A stretch of 12,166 bases of DNA. Source: Bacteroidales bacterium (GTDB lineage: Bacteria > Bacteroidota > Bacteroidia > Bacteroidales > UBA4417). Position 1 is the first letter of the stretch. Each line of letters opens with the position of its first letter. This document shows, in pieces, positions 6,424-12,166 of this stretch. The stretch covers positions 1 through 12,166 of the forward strand of contig JADJHD010000049.1 in assembly GCA_016707705.1 (NCBI GenBank), given 5' to 3'. Position numbers and translations under genes: made by a program. The notes beneath the pieces were generated by a model, which worked only from the letters and a program-made list of their open reading frames with translations, was not told the DNA's origin and did no database searches.

Positions 6424-7369
6424 AATATATTTTGGAACCTATATTGCTAGATATGTAAAACATGGAGGAAATGTAATTGCAGGGACAGGAATCGGCTTAG
6501 CTGATAATGCAGAAGCAGTATCCCGGGCCTTTGACTCTGACTTGCTTGCAACAATCTTATTTATATTGGGAGGCTATCTGCTTATTTCCAATACCACAAA
6601 CTTCAAACGCTTATGGATTGTAATTGTAATGTATATTGACTTCTTTATCTGCTTTACATCCGCAACACGGGGAATCTTTATAACCTACTCAATTATCGTA
6701 ATAAATCTGTTTTACTTCCTTTCAAAATCATCCTTGCTTCGAGCGAGGCAGATAACCTCAATGTTTGTCATCTTACTGGTAGCATTGGGCGGGTTACAGT
6801 TATTGAAACAAAATGATATTCTTTCAAAACAGTTAAGTAATGCAACAGAGAGACTTAGTTCTATAGGAAACTATCTGGATAAAGATTCTAATGTGGCTGA
6901 AAGAGAAAATAAAAGAGTTGATGAGCGCATTCCTAAGCTTATGAAGCATATTAAAGATAGTCCAATCATAGGATATGGCTTTACAGATGAAGCACTTGAA
7001 TATGCTGATGGACATGTTGGATTTCACAACCAGATGATTGAGGGTGGAATCCTGGAAGTGCTTATATTCCTTTACTTCATTTTCAGTGTGATTATGAAGG
7101 TCCGAAGATTTACAACAGGGTTCCGGCATGGAATTCAAAAGAACGCGCTCAGATTTTATGCCTATGCATTGCTTGCCTTATTGGTTGTGCATGGTACCTC
7201 CTCACAGTTCTTTGGATTCAATATTGGTTTCTTACCAATGCAACGCTGGTTCATGTTCACCATTTTCTTTGTTGGATTGAATGTCTATTACCAGGATCTG
7301 AGAAACACAATGAATCAGGAATACATAAAACAAGAAAAGGAAAAGGCAATACGTTTGGCAGTTGTTTAA
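6404..7369 (+). CDS. C-terminal part of the same O-antigen polymerase/ligase-like protein (Wzy_C region)
   Basis: The frame is open here from 6377, just after TAA 6374-6376. TTG 6404 is the only early start codon and has no visible ribosome site, so independent translation is doubtful. The piece contains helices near LLATILFILGGYLLIS, LWIVIVMYIDFFICF, IFITYSIIVINLFYF and SMFVILLVALGGL. A large hydrophilic, presumably periplasmic loop follows (KQNDILSK to GHVGFHNQ), then three more helices. SPIIGYGF and the GFHNQMIEGGILEVL stretch fit the conserved loop histidine region of the O-antigen ligase/polymerase family (PF04932). Such proteins join undecaprenyl-linked repeat units (Wzy) or transfer the glycan to lipid A core (WaaL); sequence alone does not separate the two. 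A basic tail ends the protein. The rfbF gene starts 68 bp later. Confidence 0.8.
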   Translation: MLGQIHEIYFGTYIARYVKHGGNVIAGTGIGLADNAEAVSRAFDSDLLATILFILGGYLLISNTTNFKRLWIVIVMYIDFFICFTSATRGIFITYSIIVINLFYFLSKSSLLRARQITSMFVILLVALGGLQLLKQNDILSKQLSNATERLSSIGNYLDKDSNVAERENKRVDERIPKLMKHIKDSPIIGYGFTDEALEYADGHVGFHNQMIEGGILEVLIFLYFIFSVIMKVRRFTTGFRHGIQKNALRFYAYALLALLVVHGTSSQFFGFNIGFLPMQRWFMFTIFFVGLNVYYQDLRNTMNQEYIKQEKEKAIRLAVV

Positions 7370-7437
7370 ATCCTGCTAAAAGCCCTTAACCAATTCACAA
7401 GATATTTACACTTATTAGCTGAACTAAATCAGGACTT

Positions 7438-8220
7438 ATGAAAACCATTATCCTTTGCGGCGGAATGGGAACACGCCTGCGTGAAGAAACGGAGTATAAG
7501 CCAAAGCCCATGGTTGAGATTGGCGGAAAGCCCATTCTCTGGCATATAATGAAGCATTATGCCCATTATGGTCATAAAGAATTTGTTTTGGCACTGGGTT
7601 ATAAAGGAAATGCCATCCGTGACTATTTCCTGAACTATTACAACTATAACTCCAACTTCACCGTTGATCTTGGAAAAGGCGGAAATGTAGAAGTACATAA
7701 CCATTCGGACCGTGAGGACTGGAAAGTGACATTGGTTGAAACCGGTGCCGAATCAATGACCGGATACCGCGTGAAGCTTTGTGCTCCCTATATTACAGAG
7801 GACCGCTTTATGCTTACCTATGGCGATGCTGTGAGCAATGTTGATATTGGCAAACTTCTGGAATTCAACAAGCGAATGGACACCATAGGAACAGTTACTG
7901 GTGTTTATCCTCCCTCAAGATTTGGGGATCTGGTTCTGGAAAATGATATGGTTACCCGGTTCAAACAACAACTTAAGGATGTTGAAAACCAGAGTCCCAT
8001 CAATGGCGGATATTTTGTTTTCAAACGCGAGTTCCTTGACCTGATTCCAAATGACCCAAATGCCGATCTGGAAAAGATTCCGATTGACAATATCGTGGAA
8101 AGAAACCAGCTTTCAGTATTTCGTCATTCTGACTTCTGGCAATGCATGGATACCTTCAGGGATAACCAGCTGTTAAATAAACTTTGGGTCGAAAACCCAG
8201 TCTGGAAAGTATGGCAATAA
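7438..8220 (+). CDS. rfbF: Glucose-1-phosphate cytidylyltransferase
   Basis: The enzyme joins CTP and alpha-D-glucose 1-phosphate to give CDP-glucose and pyrophosphate, the entry step to CDP-3,6-dideoxyhexoses. The 260-residue protein begins with the nucleotidyltransferase signature, from ILCGGMGTRLREETE to KPKPMVEIGGKPILWHIM (5-38), which is diagnostic for RfbF rather than for the glucose-1-phosphate uridylyl- or thymidylyltransferases. TYGDAVSNVD (127-136) provides Asp130, the expected metal-binding aspartate. NGGYFVFKREFLDLI and FWQCMDTFRD are further family blocks. Length matches the family (about 257). The last codons overlap the start of rfbG by 10 bp, so the two are translated together. 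It opens the CDP-sugar module and is preceded by a 68-bp gap in which no convincing promoter is visible. Confidence 0.97.
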   Translation: MKTIILCGGMGTRLREETEYKPKPMVEIGGKPILWHIMKHYAHYGHKEFVLALGYKGNAIRDYFLNYYNYNSNFTVDLGKGGNVEVHNHSDREDWKVTLVETGAESMTGYRVKLCAPYITEDRFMLTYGDAVSNVDIGKLLEFNKRMDTIGTVTGVYPPSRFGDLVLENDMVTRFKQQLKDVENQSPINGGYFVFKREFLDLIPNDPNADLEKIPIDNIVERNQLSVFRHSDFWQCMDTFRDNQLLNKLWVENPVWKVWQ

Positions 8221-9290
8221 ATTATACTGCTCTTCATGATTTTTACCGGGGCAAGACTGTCCTGGTAACCGGCCATACAGGCTTCAAGGGCTCATGGCTA
8301 AGCATCTGGCTGCACTCTATGGGTGCCAGGGTAATAGGTTACTCATTGGATCCCTTGAGCAGCAAGGACAACTTTGTACTGGCAGGTGGAAATGAATTGA
8401 TCAAAGATATCAGGGCAGATGTAAGAGACCTAAATACATTAACTGCAGTTATTAACGAAGAAAAGCCTGATATCGTTCTTCATCTGGCAGCTCAGGCACT
8501 TGTAATCAGCAGTTACAGGGAACCTGTCGACACCTATGCCAGTAATATCATGGGAACGGTCAATCTTCTGGAAGCCTGCAGGCTGAATGAGATGAAACGG
8601 TCGATCGTTGTCGTAACCTCCGATAAATGTTACGAAAACAAGGAATGGGTATTCCCATACAGGGAATCAGACCCTATGGGAGGCCACGATCCCTATAGCT
8701 CCAGCAAGGGAGCCGCAGAACTTGTGACGGCATCCTACAGGAATTCCTTCCTGTGTGCAGCAAAGGGATCTCAGCAAAGAGTGGCAACTGCCAGGGCTGG
8801 TAATGTAATCGGAGGTGGAGATTGGGCTTTAAACCGCCTGATCCCCGATTGTGTCAGAGCAATGGAATCAGATTCACCATTGATGCTAAGAAATCCTGGT
8901 TCAACCAGACCATGGCAGCATGTTCTGGAACCACTATCAGGCTATCTTTTACTTGCCATGAAGAATTACCAGCAGGAAGGATTCTCAGAAGCCTGGAATT
9001 TCGGTCCCGGATTAAGCGGAACATTTACTGTACAGGAAGTTGTAGAAAAATTCTATAAGCTGACAGGTAGGGGAGAATGGATGCAGGACGGAATACCTGA
9101 ATTCCATGAAGCTAAACTTCTTGCTCTGGACATCAGCAAGACCTTCAATTTACTGGGATGGCAACCAACCCTGAATTTTGAACAAATGCTTAAACTGACG
9201 GCTGAATGGTATGATAACTACAATAAAACTTTTTCAGTACTAGAACTTTGCAAGAAGCAAATTCATTATTTCGAATCCAATGCTTGTTAA
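8211..9290 (+). CDS. rfbG: CDP-glucose 4,6-dehydratase
   Basis: This NAD-dependent SDR enzyme converts CDP-D-glucose to CDP-4-dehydro-6-deoxy-D-glucose. The start is ATG 8211, inside the end of rfbF; a TTG at 8184 in the same frame would add nine residues and is less likely. The 359-residue protein shows the family opening GKTVLVTGHTGFKGSWLS (14-31) with the cofactor glycines. HLAAQALV follows, then VVVTSDKCYENKEW (133-146) with the active-site Thr136-Ser-Asp138-Lys139, and the catalytic Tyr162 and Lys166 in PYSSSK. RAGNVIGGGDWA, RNPGSTRPWQHVLEPLSGYL and WNFGPG are all typical of RfbG and its Yersinia homologue DdhB. The length is that of the family. Its stop overlaps the start of the epimerase gene by 11 bp, continuing the coupled run. 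Confidence 0.97.
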   Translation: MAINYTALHDFYRGKTVLVTGHTGFKGSWLSIWLHSMGARVIGYSLDPLSSKDNFVLAGGNELIKDIRADVRDLNTLTAVINEEKPDIVLHLAAQALVISSYREPVDTYASNIMGTVNLLEACRLNEMKRSIVVVTSDKCYENKEWVFPYRESDPMGGHDPYSSSKGAAELVTASYRNSFLCAAKGSQQRVATARAGNVIGGGDWALNRLIPDCVRAMESDSPLMLRNPGSTRPWQHVLEPLSGYLLLAMKNYQQEGFSEAWNFGPGLSGTFTVQEVVEKFYKLTGRGEWMQDGIPEFHEAKLLALDISKTFNLLGWQPTLNFEQMLKLTAEWYDNYNKTFSVLELCKKQIHYFESNAC

Positions 9291-9837
9291 GGAAAACCCT
9301 TTGATAAAGGGGTTGCTTGAGATTGAACTCACAGCTTTCAGTGATGAAAGAGGTTTTCTTATGCGAACCTTTGATGATCAGCTATTTGCTGAAATGGGCC
9401 TTCCGACTCATTGGGAACAGGAAAACCATTCACAGAACATTAAGGAAGATACTCTCAGAGGCCTGCATTTCCTCTTGCCCCCCTATTCAGATGGCAAGCT
9501 GATTCGCTGCATTCGGGGACAGATTTATGATGTAGCAGTCGATTTAAGGAAAGGTTCACCCACAATTGGGAAATGGGTAGCTTATATTCTTTCGGAAGAA
9601 GATCATAGATACCTATACCTGCCAAAAGGCTTTGCCCATGGGTATTTTTGCCTGCAGCCCAACAGTGAAATACTTTATAAACACGATAGCCGCTATAAGA
9701 AAGAAGCGGACTGCGGTATCAGATGGAACGATGAGGACCTGGAAATTCAATGGCCGGGATCGAATCCACTCGTTTCGGAAAAAGACCGGAATCTACAGAC
9801 ATTTCAAGAATTTATAACAACTACCGGAGGACTATAG
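9280..9837 (+). CDS. RmlC-like cupin sugar epimerase, probably acting on the CDP-4-keto-(3),6-dideoxy sugar
   Basis: This 185-residue protein is a member of the dTDP-4-dehydrorhamnose 3,5-epimerase (RmlC) cupin family. It has DERGFLMRTFDD (22-33), LRGLHF with the catalytic base His63, Lys73, DVAVDLRKGSPTIGKW (84-99), LPKGFAHGYF (114-123) and Tyr133 in ILYKHDSRYKKE, then IRWND. It is coded between rfbG and rfbH, overlaps rfbG by 11 bp and ends 1 bp before rfbH, so its substrate should be a CDP-linked 4-keto sugar and not the dTDP-rhamnose intermediate. In Yersinia, AscE of this family epimerises C5 of CDP-4-keto-3,6-dideoxyglucose on the way to CDP-L-ascarylose. That is the favoured role here by inference. 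Single C3 or C5 specificity cannot be told from the residues alone. Confidence 0.9.
   Translation: MLVKENPLIKGLLEIELTAFSDERGFLMRTFDDQLFAEMGLPTHWEQENHSQNIKEDTLRGLHFLLPPYSDGKLIRCIRGQIYDVAVDLRKGSPTIGKWVAYILSEEDHRYLYLPKGFAHGYFCLQPNSEILYKHDSRYKKEADCGIRWNDEDLEIQWPGSNPLVSEKDRNLQTFQEFITTTGGL
9826..9830 (+). promoter_or_regulatory. Shine-Dalgarno sequence GGAGG for rfbH
   Basis: GGAGG lies 8 bases before ATG 9839, inside the last codons of the epimerase gene. It is the clearest ribosome binding site in the window, since most other starts have none. It supports the chosen rfbH start and suggests a higher initiation rate for the radical dehydratase. Confidence 0.65.
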
Positions 9838-9838
9838 C

Positions 9839-11149
9839 ATGGAAGCAAACGAACTCAGATCTGAGATTAAGAAACTTGTAAAAGCTTATTACACAGAAAA
9901 ATTTTCTCCAAAACCTTTTGTTGCAGGAGATTCAATTGTCAGATATGCCGGAAGGGTATTTGATGAAGAAGAACTTACAAACCTTGTGGATTCGTCCCTT
10001 GATTTCTGGCTCACTGCAGGCCCGCATGCCGAGGCCTTTGAAAATGAATTTGCCGATTTCCTGGGTTGTGACGACAGCATCTTAGTGAACAGCGGCTCTT
10101 CAGCCAATCTGGTTGCAATGTCGAGCCTTACATCCGAAAAGTTACGTGATCGTCAGTTGAAGCCTGGAGATGAGGTTATCACCCTTGCAGCCGGATTTCC
10201 TACCACAGTTGCCCCTATCGTACAGAACAGACTTGTTCCAGTTTTTATAGATATGGAACCCGGAACGTATGCCCCTGATCCTGAAAATATTGAAAAAGCA
10301 CTTTCGCCTAAGGTAAAGGCTATTTTTATGGCTCATACCCTTGGCAATCCATTTGACCTTGGAAAGGTAATGGATATCGCCCGTAAGCACAATCTTTGGG
10401 TTATAGAGGACAACTGTGACGCGCTCGGATCAACCTATAACGGTAAATACACCGGAACACATGCTGACCTTGGAACAGTATCCTTCTACCCGGCCCATCA
10501 TATGACGATGGGTGAAGGCGGATCGGTTGTAACCAGCAATGAGGATCTGGCCAGGATTGCCCGTTCATTCAGGGACTGGGGTCGTGACTGCTACTGTGCA
10601 TCAGGAGAGGATAATACCTGCGGAATAAGGTTTACCCAGCAATTCGGGCTATTGCCGCCGGGCTATGACCATAAATTTGTGTATTCACATATAGGATACA
10701 ATTTAAAGGTTACTGATATGCAAGCTGCTGTAGGAAGGGCTCAACTCAAGAAACTTCCCGGCTTTATTGCGAAGCGCAAAGAGAATTTCAAACTTCTTTA
10801 TGAAGGGCTGAAACCTTTTGAGGACAGACTGATCCTGCCTAAGGCAACAGAAAACAGTGATCCATCCTGGTTTGGATTCCTTGTTACCATGCGTGAACAG
10901 GAAAAATACAGCCGTACCGGACTTGTGCAGTTCCTGAATCAGAATAAGGTTCATACCCGCAATCTCTTCGGTGGCAATCTGCTGCGTCAACCCGGCTTTA
11001 TGAATATTGAGCATAGGGTTTCAGGAAATCTGAGCAATACTGATCTAATCATGAACAACACCTTCTTTATTGGTGTTTACCCCGGATTGGGCAAGCAGGA
11101 AATAGATTATATGGTAGAAACCATCAGTCGCTACTTTGCTACCAATTAA
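9839..11149 (+). CDS. rfbH: CDP-6-deoxy-4-hexulose 3-dehydrase (E1), PMP- and [2Fe-2S]-dependent
   Basis: E1 removes the C3 hydroxyl of CDP-4-keto-6-deoxyglucose using PMP and a [2Fe-2S] cluster, giving with its reductase CDP-4-keto-3,6-dideoxyglucose. The 436-residue protein has the aminotransferase fold, but the usual Schiff-base lysine is replaced by His220 (FYPAH, followed by HMTMGEGG), the hallmark of this enzyme. Asp194 follows Cys193 in EDNCDALGS. The cluster ligands fit the E1 pattern C-X57-C-X1-C-X7-C exactly as Cys193, Cys251, Cys253 and Cys261 (RDCYCASGEDNTCG). Length and numbering agree with Yersinia E1 (AscC/DdhC, 437 residues). The gene begins 1 bp after the epimerase stop and has its own GGAGG site. 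All visible active-site residues are intact, so a working 3-deoxygenation step is expected. It needs an electron donor, presumably the next gene. Confidence 0.97.
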   Translation: MEANELRSEIKKLVKAYYTEKFSPKPFVAGDSIVRYAGRVFDEEELTNLVDSSLDFWLTAGPHAEAFENEFADFLGCDDSILVNSGSSANLVAMSSLTSEKLRDRQLKPGDEVITLAAGFPTTVAPIVQNRLVPVFIDMEPGTYAPDPENIEKALSPKVKAIFMAHTLGNPFDLGKVMDIARKHNLWVIEDNCDALGSTYNGKYTGTHADLGTVSFYPAHHMTMGEGGSVVTSNEDLARIARSFRDWGRDCYCASGEDNTCGIRFTQQFGLLPPGYDHKFVYSHIGYNLKVTDMQAAVGRAQLKKLPGFIAKRKENFKLLYEGLKPFEDRLILPKATENSDPSWFGFLVTMREQEKYSRTGLVQFLNQNKVHTRNLFGGNLLRQPGFMNIEHRVSGNLSNTDLIMNNTFFIGVYPGLGKQEIDYMVETISRYFATN

Positions 11150-11224
11150 ATTCAGAATGTTTAACCTATTGGCTTAATTGTTCTTAGTATTCTTCTTTTA
11201 ATTCCAACCTGATAATTTCTTTTT

Positions 11225-11953
11225 ATGGCTGCTCCACGCAAGCTGCTGGCCAGGATAAAGCATGTCTCCATTTATGAGGGACAAGTTACACATTATACCC
11301 TTGCAACAGAAGCAAACAGCCGGTTCAAGCCCGGACAGTTCCTGCATCTCGCTCTGGACCCATATGATCCAAGCTTTAACTGGCCTGAATCACGGGTGTT
11401 TTCCATTGCCAATGCGCCGAATGAACAAAATGAAATCGAGATCCTGATTTCACCTAAAGGAAAATTTACCCAGCGAATGGTGGATGAATTAAAAGTTGGC
11501 TCTGAAGTCTGGATTAAATTGCCATTTGGAGTTTTCAATTTCGATGCTGCTGTTGGGAAAAATGTAGTTTTTCTGGCAGGTGGAACCGGAATCAGTCCTT
11601 TTCTATCCTTTCTCAAATCACAGTTGAGCAATACTCTGCAGTTTCATAGCCTGAGTATATATTACGGGGTCAGAAATCCTGAACTTATCATTTTTGAACA
11701 GCTGCTTAAGGATTGTCATCTGCAAATCCCCAATTTCTCCTATGAGATATTTTGCGAAAAAGGGGAAAGCAATTCTGAAAGGTTCATCAGAAACGGTTTT
11801 ATGCCGGTTGATGAAATTGTTGATCAGACCTCTGGATTACAAGATGTTGTCTATTATCTGTCCGGCCCGAAGGGAATGATTTCTGCTTTCGAGAGTGCAC
11901 TTTTCAATAAAGGCATCAAGCCTGAGCAGGTAATCTACGACCGCTGGGAATAG
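11225..11953 (+). CDS. Ferredoxin-NADP reductase-like flavin oxidoreductase, probable E3 substitute lacking the [2Fe-2S] domain
   Basis: This 242-residue protein is an FNR-type FAD/NAD(P)H reductase. A beta-barrel flavin domain carries KPGQFLHLAL (35-44) and the FAD motif RVFS (57-60, in ESRVFSIANAP). The nucleotide domain has AGGTGISPFLSFL (118-130) and YYLSGPKGM (210-218). Placed 75 bp after rfbH, it should pass electrons from NAD(P)H to the E1 reaction, as E3 (AscD/RfbI/DdhD) does. Classical E3 has about 330 residues with an N-terminal plant-type ferredoxin domain. Here that domain is missing, only two cysteines are present (164 and 177, not cluster spacing), and the 75 bp upstream contain stops and no room for it. 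The protein is therefore an E3-like reductase without its own cluster, or a general flavin reductase recruited here. The family is secure and the role is inferred. Confidence 0.88.
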   Translation: MAAPRKLLARIKHVSIYEGQVTHYTLATEANSRFKPGQFLHLALDPYDPSFNWPESRVFSIANAPNEQNEIEILISPKGKFTQRMVDELKVGSEVWIKLPFGVFNFDAAVGKNVVFLAGGTGISPFLSFLKSQLSNTLQFHSLSIYYGVRNPELIIFEQLLKDCHLQIPNFSYEIFCEKGESNSERFIRNGFMPVDEIVDQTSGLQDVVYYLSGPKGMISAFESALFNKGIKPEQVIYDRWE

Positions 11954-11990
11954 TTGACGAAATTTAATTTGACTTAATTTCTTTGGGGTA

Positions 11991-12020
11991 CACAGAGAGA
12001 CACAGAGTTTCACAGAGAAA
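11991..12020 (+). repeat. Three tandem 10-bp units CACAGAGNNN
   Basis: The units are CACAGAGAGA (11991-12000), CACAGAGTTT (12001-12010) and CACAGAGAAA (12011-12020), preceded by TTTCTTTGGGGTA. They sit in the 176-bp gap between the reductase and the next start codon. CACAGAG-type intergenic repeats are familiar from many bacterial genomes including Bacteroidota. No role is known to me and no terminator structure is evident. Confidence 0.7.
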
Positions 12021-12129
12021 ATAATTCAGCTCAAAATAACCATACGGATTCTGAATATGATGCCTGATAAAAGCATCATTTCGAATCAGCAGAACCATAA
12101 CCGTAACAAGAAAACAAACAAAAAATCCC

Positions 12130-12166
12130 ATGAATATTCGCCTCTTTAAACCCAGTCTGGGTCAGG
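12130..12166 (+). CDS. Start of a gene running off the right edge, possibly another DegT-family sugar aminotransferase
   Basis: From ATG 12130 the frame reads MNIRLFKPSLGQ and is still open at the edge. A short hydrophobic strand followed by the FKPSLGQ motif is a common opening of DegT/DnrJ/EryC1/StrS aminotransferases (for example proteins starting with a variant of IPLFKPS). A further such enzyme fits the locus and might be the true partner of the LegB-type dehydratase. Twelve residues are too few for a firm call. Confidence 0.4.
   Translation, partial: MNIRLFKPSLGQ

Noticed and set aside
6833..7138. Minus-strand open frames opposite the polymerase and other genes
   Set aside because: They are shadows of well-supported + strand genes with no recognisable domains.
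8184..8210. TTG start for rfbG nine codons upstream
   Set aside because: ATG 8211 overlaps the rfbF stop in the usual coupled manner and gives the family length.
12057..12079. 7-bp inverted repeat ATGATGC/GCATCAT with a 9-base loop, as a terminator or regulatory hairpin
   Set aside because: The stem is short and weak, no T-run follows, and a match of this size is expected by chance in AT-rich DNA.
12057..12149. Small open frame beginning MMPDKSIIS
   Set aside because: It is low in complexity, rich in Asn and Lys, and overlaps the more plausible start at 12130 in another frame.

Overview
The window is a + strand surface-polysaccharide (O-antigen or capsule type) biosynthesis locus. The organism is probably a member of the Bacteroidota, most likely an uncultured Bacteroidales-type bacterium. 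This rests on moderate GC, mostly absent Shine-Dalgarno sequences, the long form of GDP-fucose synthase, and intergenic DNA full of short degenerate repeats of a kind common in that phylum. It is an inference; no rRNA or other taxonomic marker is present.

Layout. Bases 3-104 hold the tail of an unidentified gene. Bases 105-428 are a gene-free repeat zone with GATGTG-type repeats and 16-bp palindromes. Then come GDP-L-fucose synthase (429-1508), a second repeat patch (1538-1604), a WecE-like sugar aminotransferase (1721-2908), a hexapeptide acyltransferase (2913-3509), a CgeB-type glycosyltransferase (3628-4737), a LegB-type 4,6-dehydratase (4845-5825), and an O-antigen polymerase/ligase-like membrane protein split by a +1 frameshift (5839-7369). 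From 7438 a compact CDP-3,6-dideoxyhexose module follows: rfbF, rfbG, an RmlC-like epimerase and rfbH, overlapping or 1 bp apart, then a flavin reductase (11225-11953). The right edge has a 10-bp tandem repeat and the first codons of what may be another aminotransferase.

How the genes work together. Fcl makes GDP-L-fucose, but its partner GDP-mannose 4,6-dehydratase is not in the window. LegB, the aminotransferase and the acyltransferase could together make a 4-acylamino-4,6-dideoxy (or 2,4,6-trideoxy) sugar nucleotide. RfbF and RfbG make CDP-4-keto-6-deoxyglucose. RfbH with an electron donor removes the 3-OH, and the epimerase between them points to an L-configured product of the ascarylose type. 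The final 4-ketoreductase is not seen. The CgeB-type protein and the polymerase/ligase would assemble the glycan. No flippase, initiating transferase or chain-length regulator is present, so the locus continues beyond the window.

Most worth checking are the reductase, which lacks the [2Fe-2S] domain of classical E3 although its partner RfbH keeps every E1 cluster ligand; the frameshift inside a transmembrane helix of the polymerase; and 16-bp palindromes sitting between short direct repeats.
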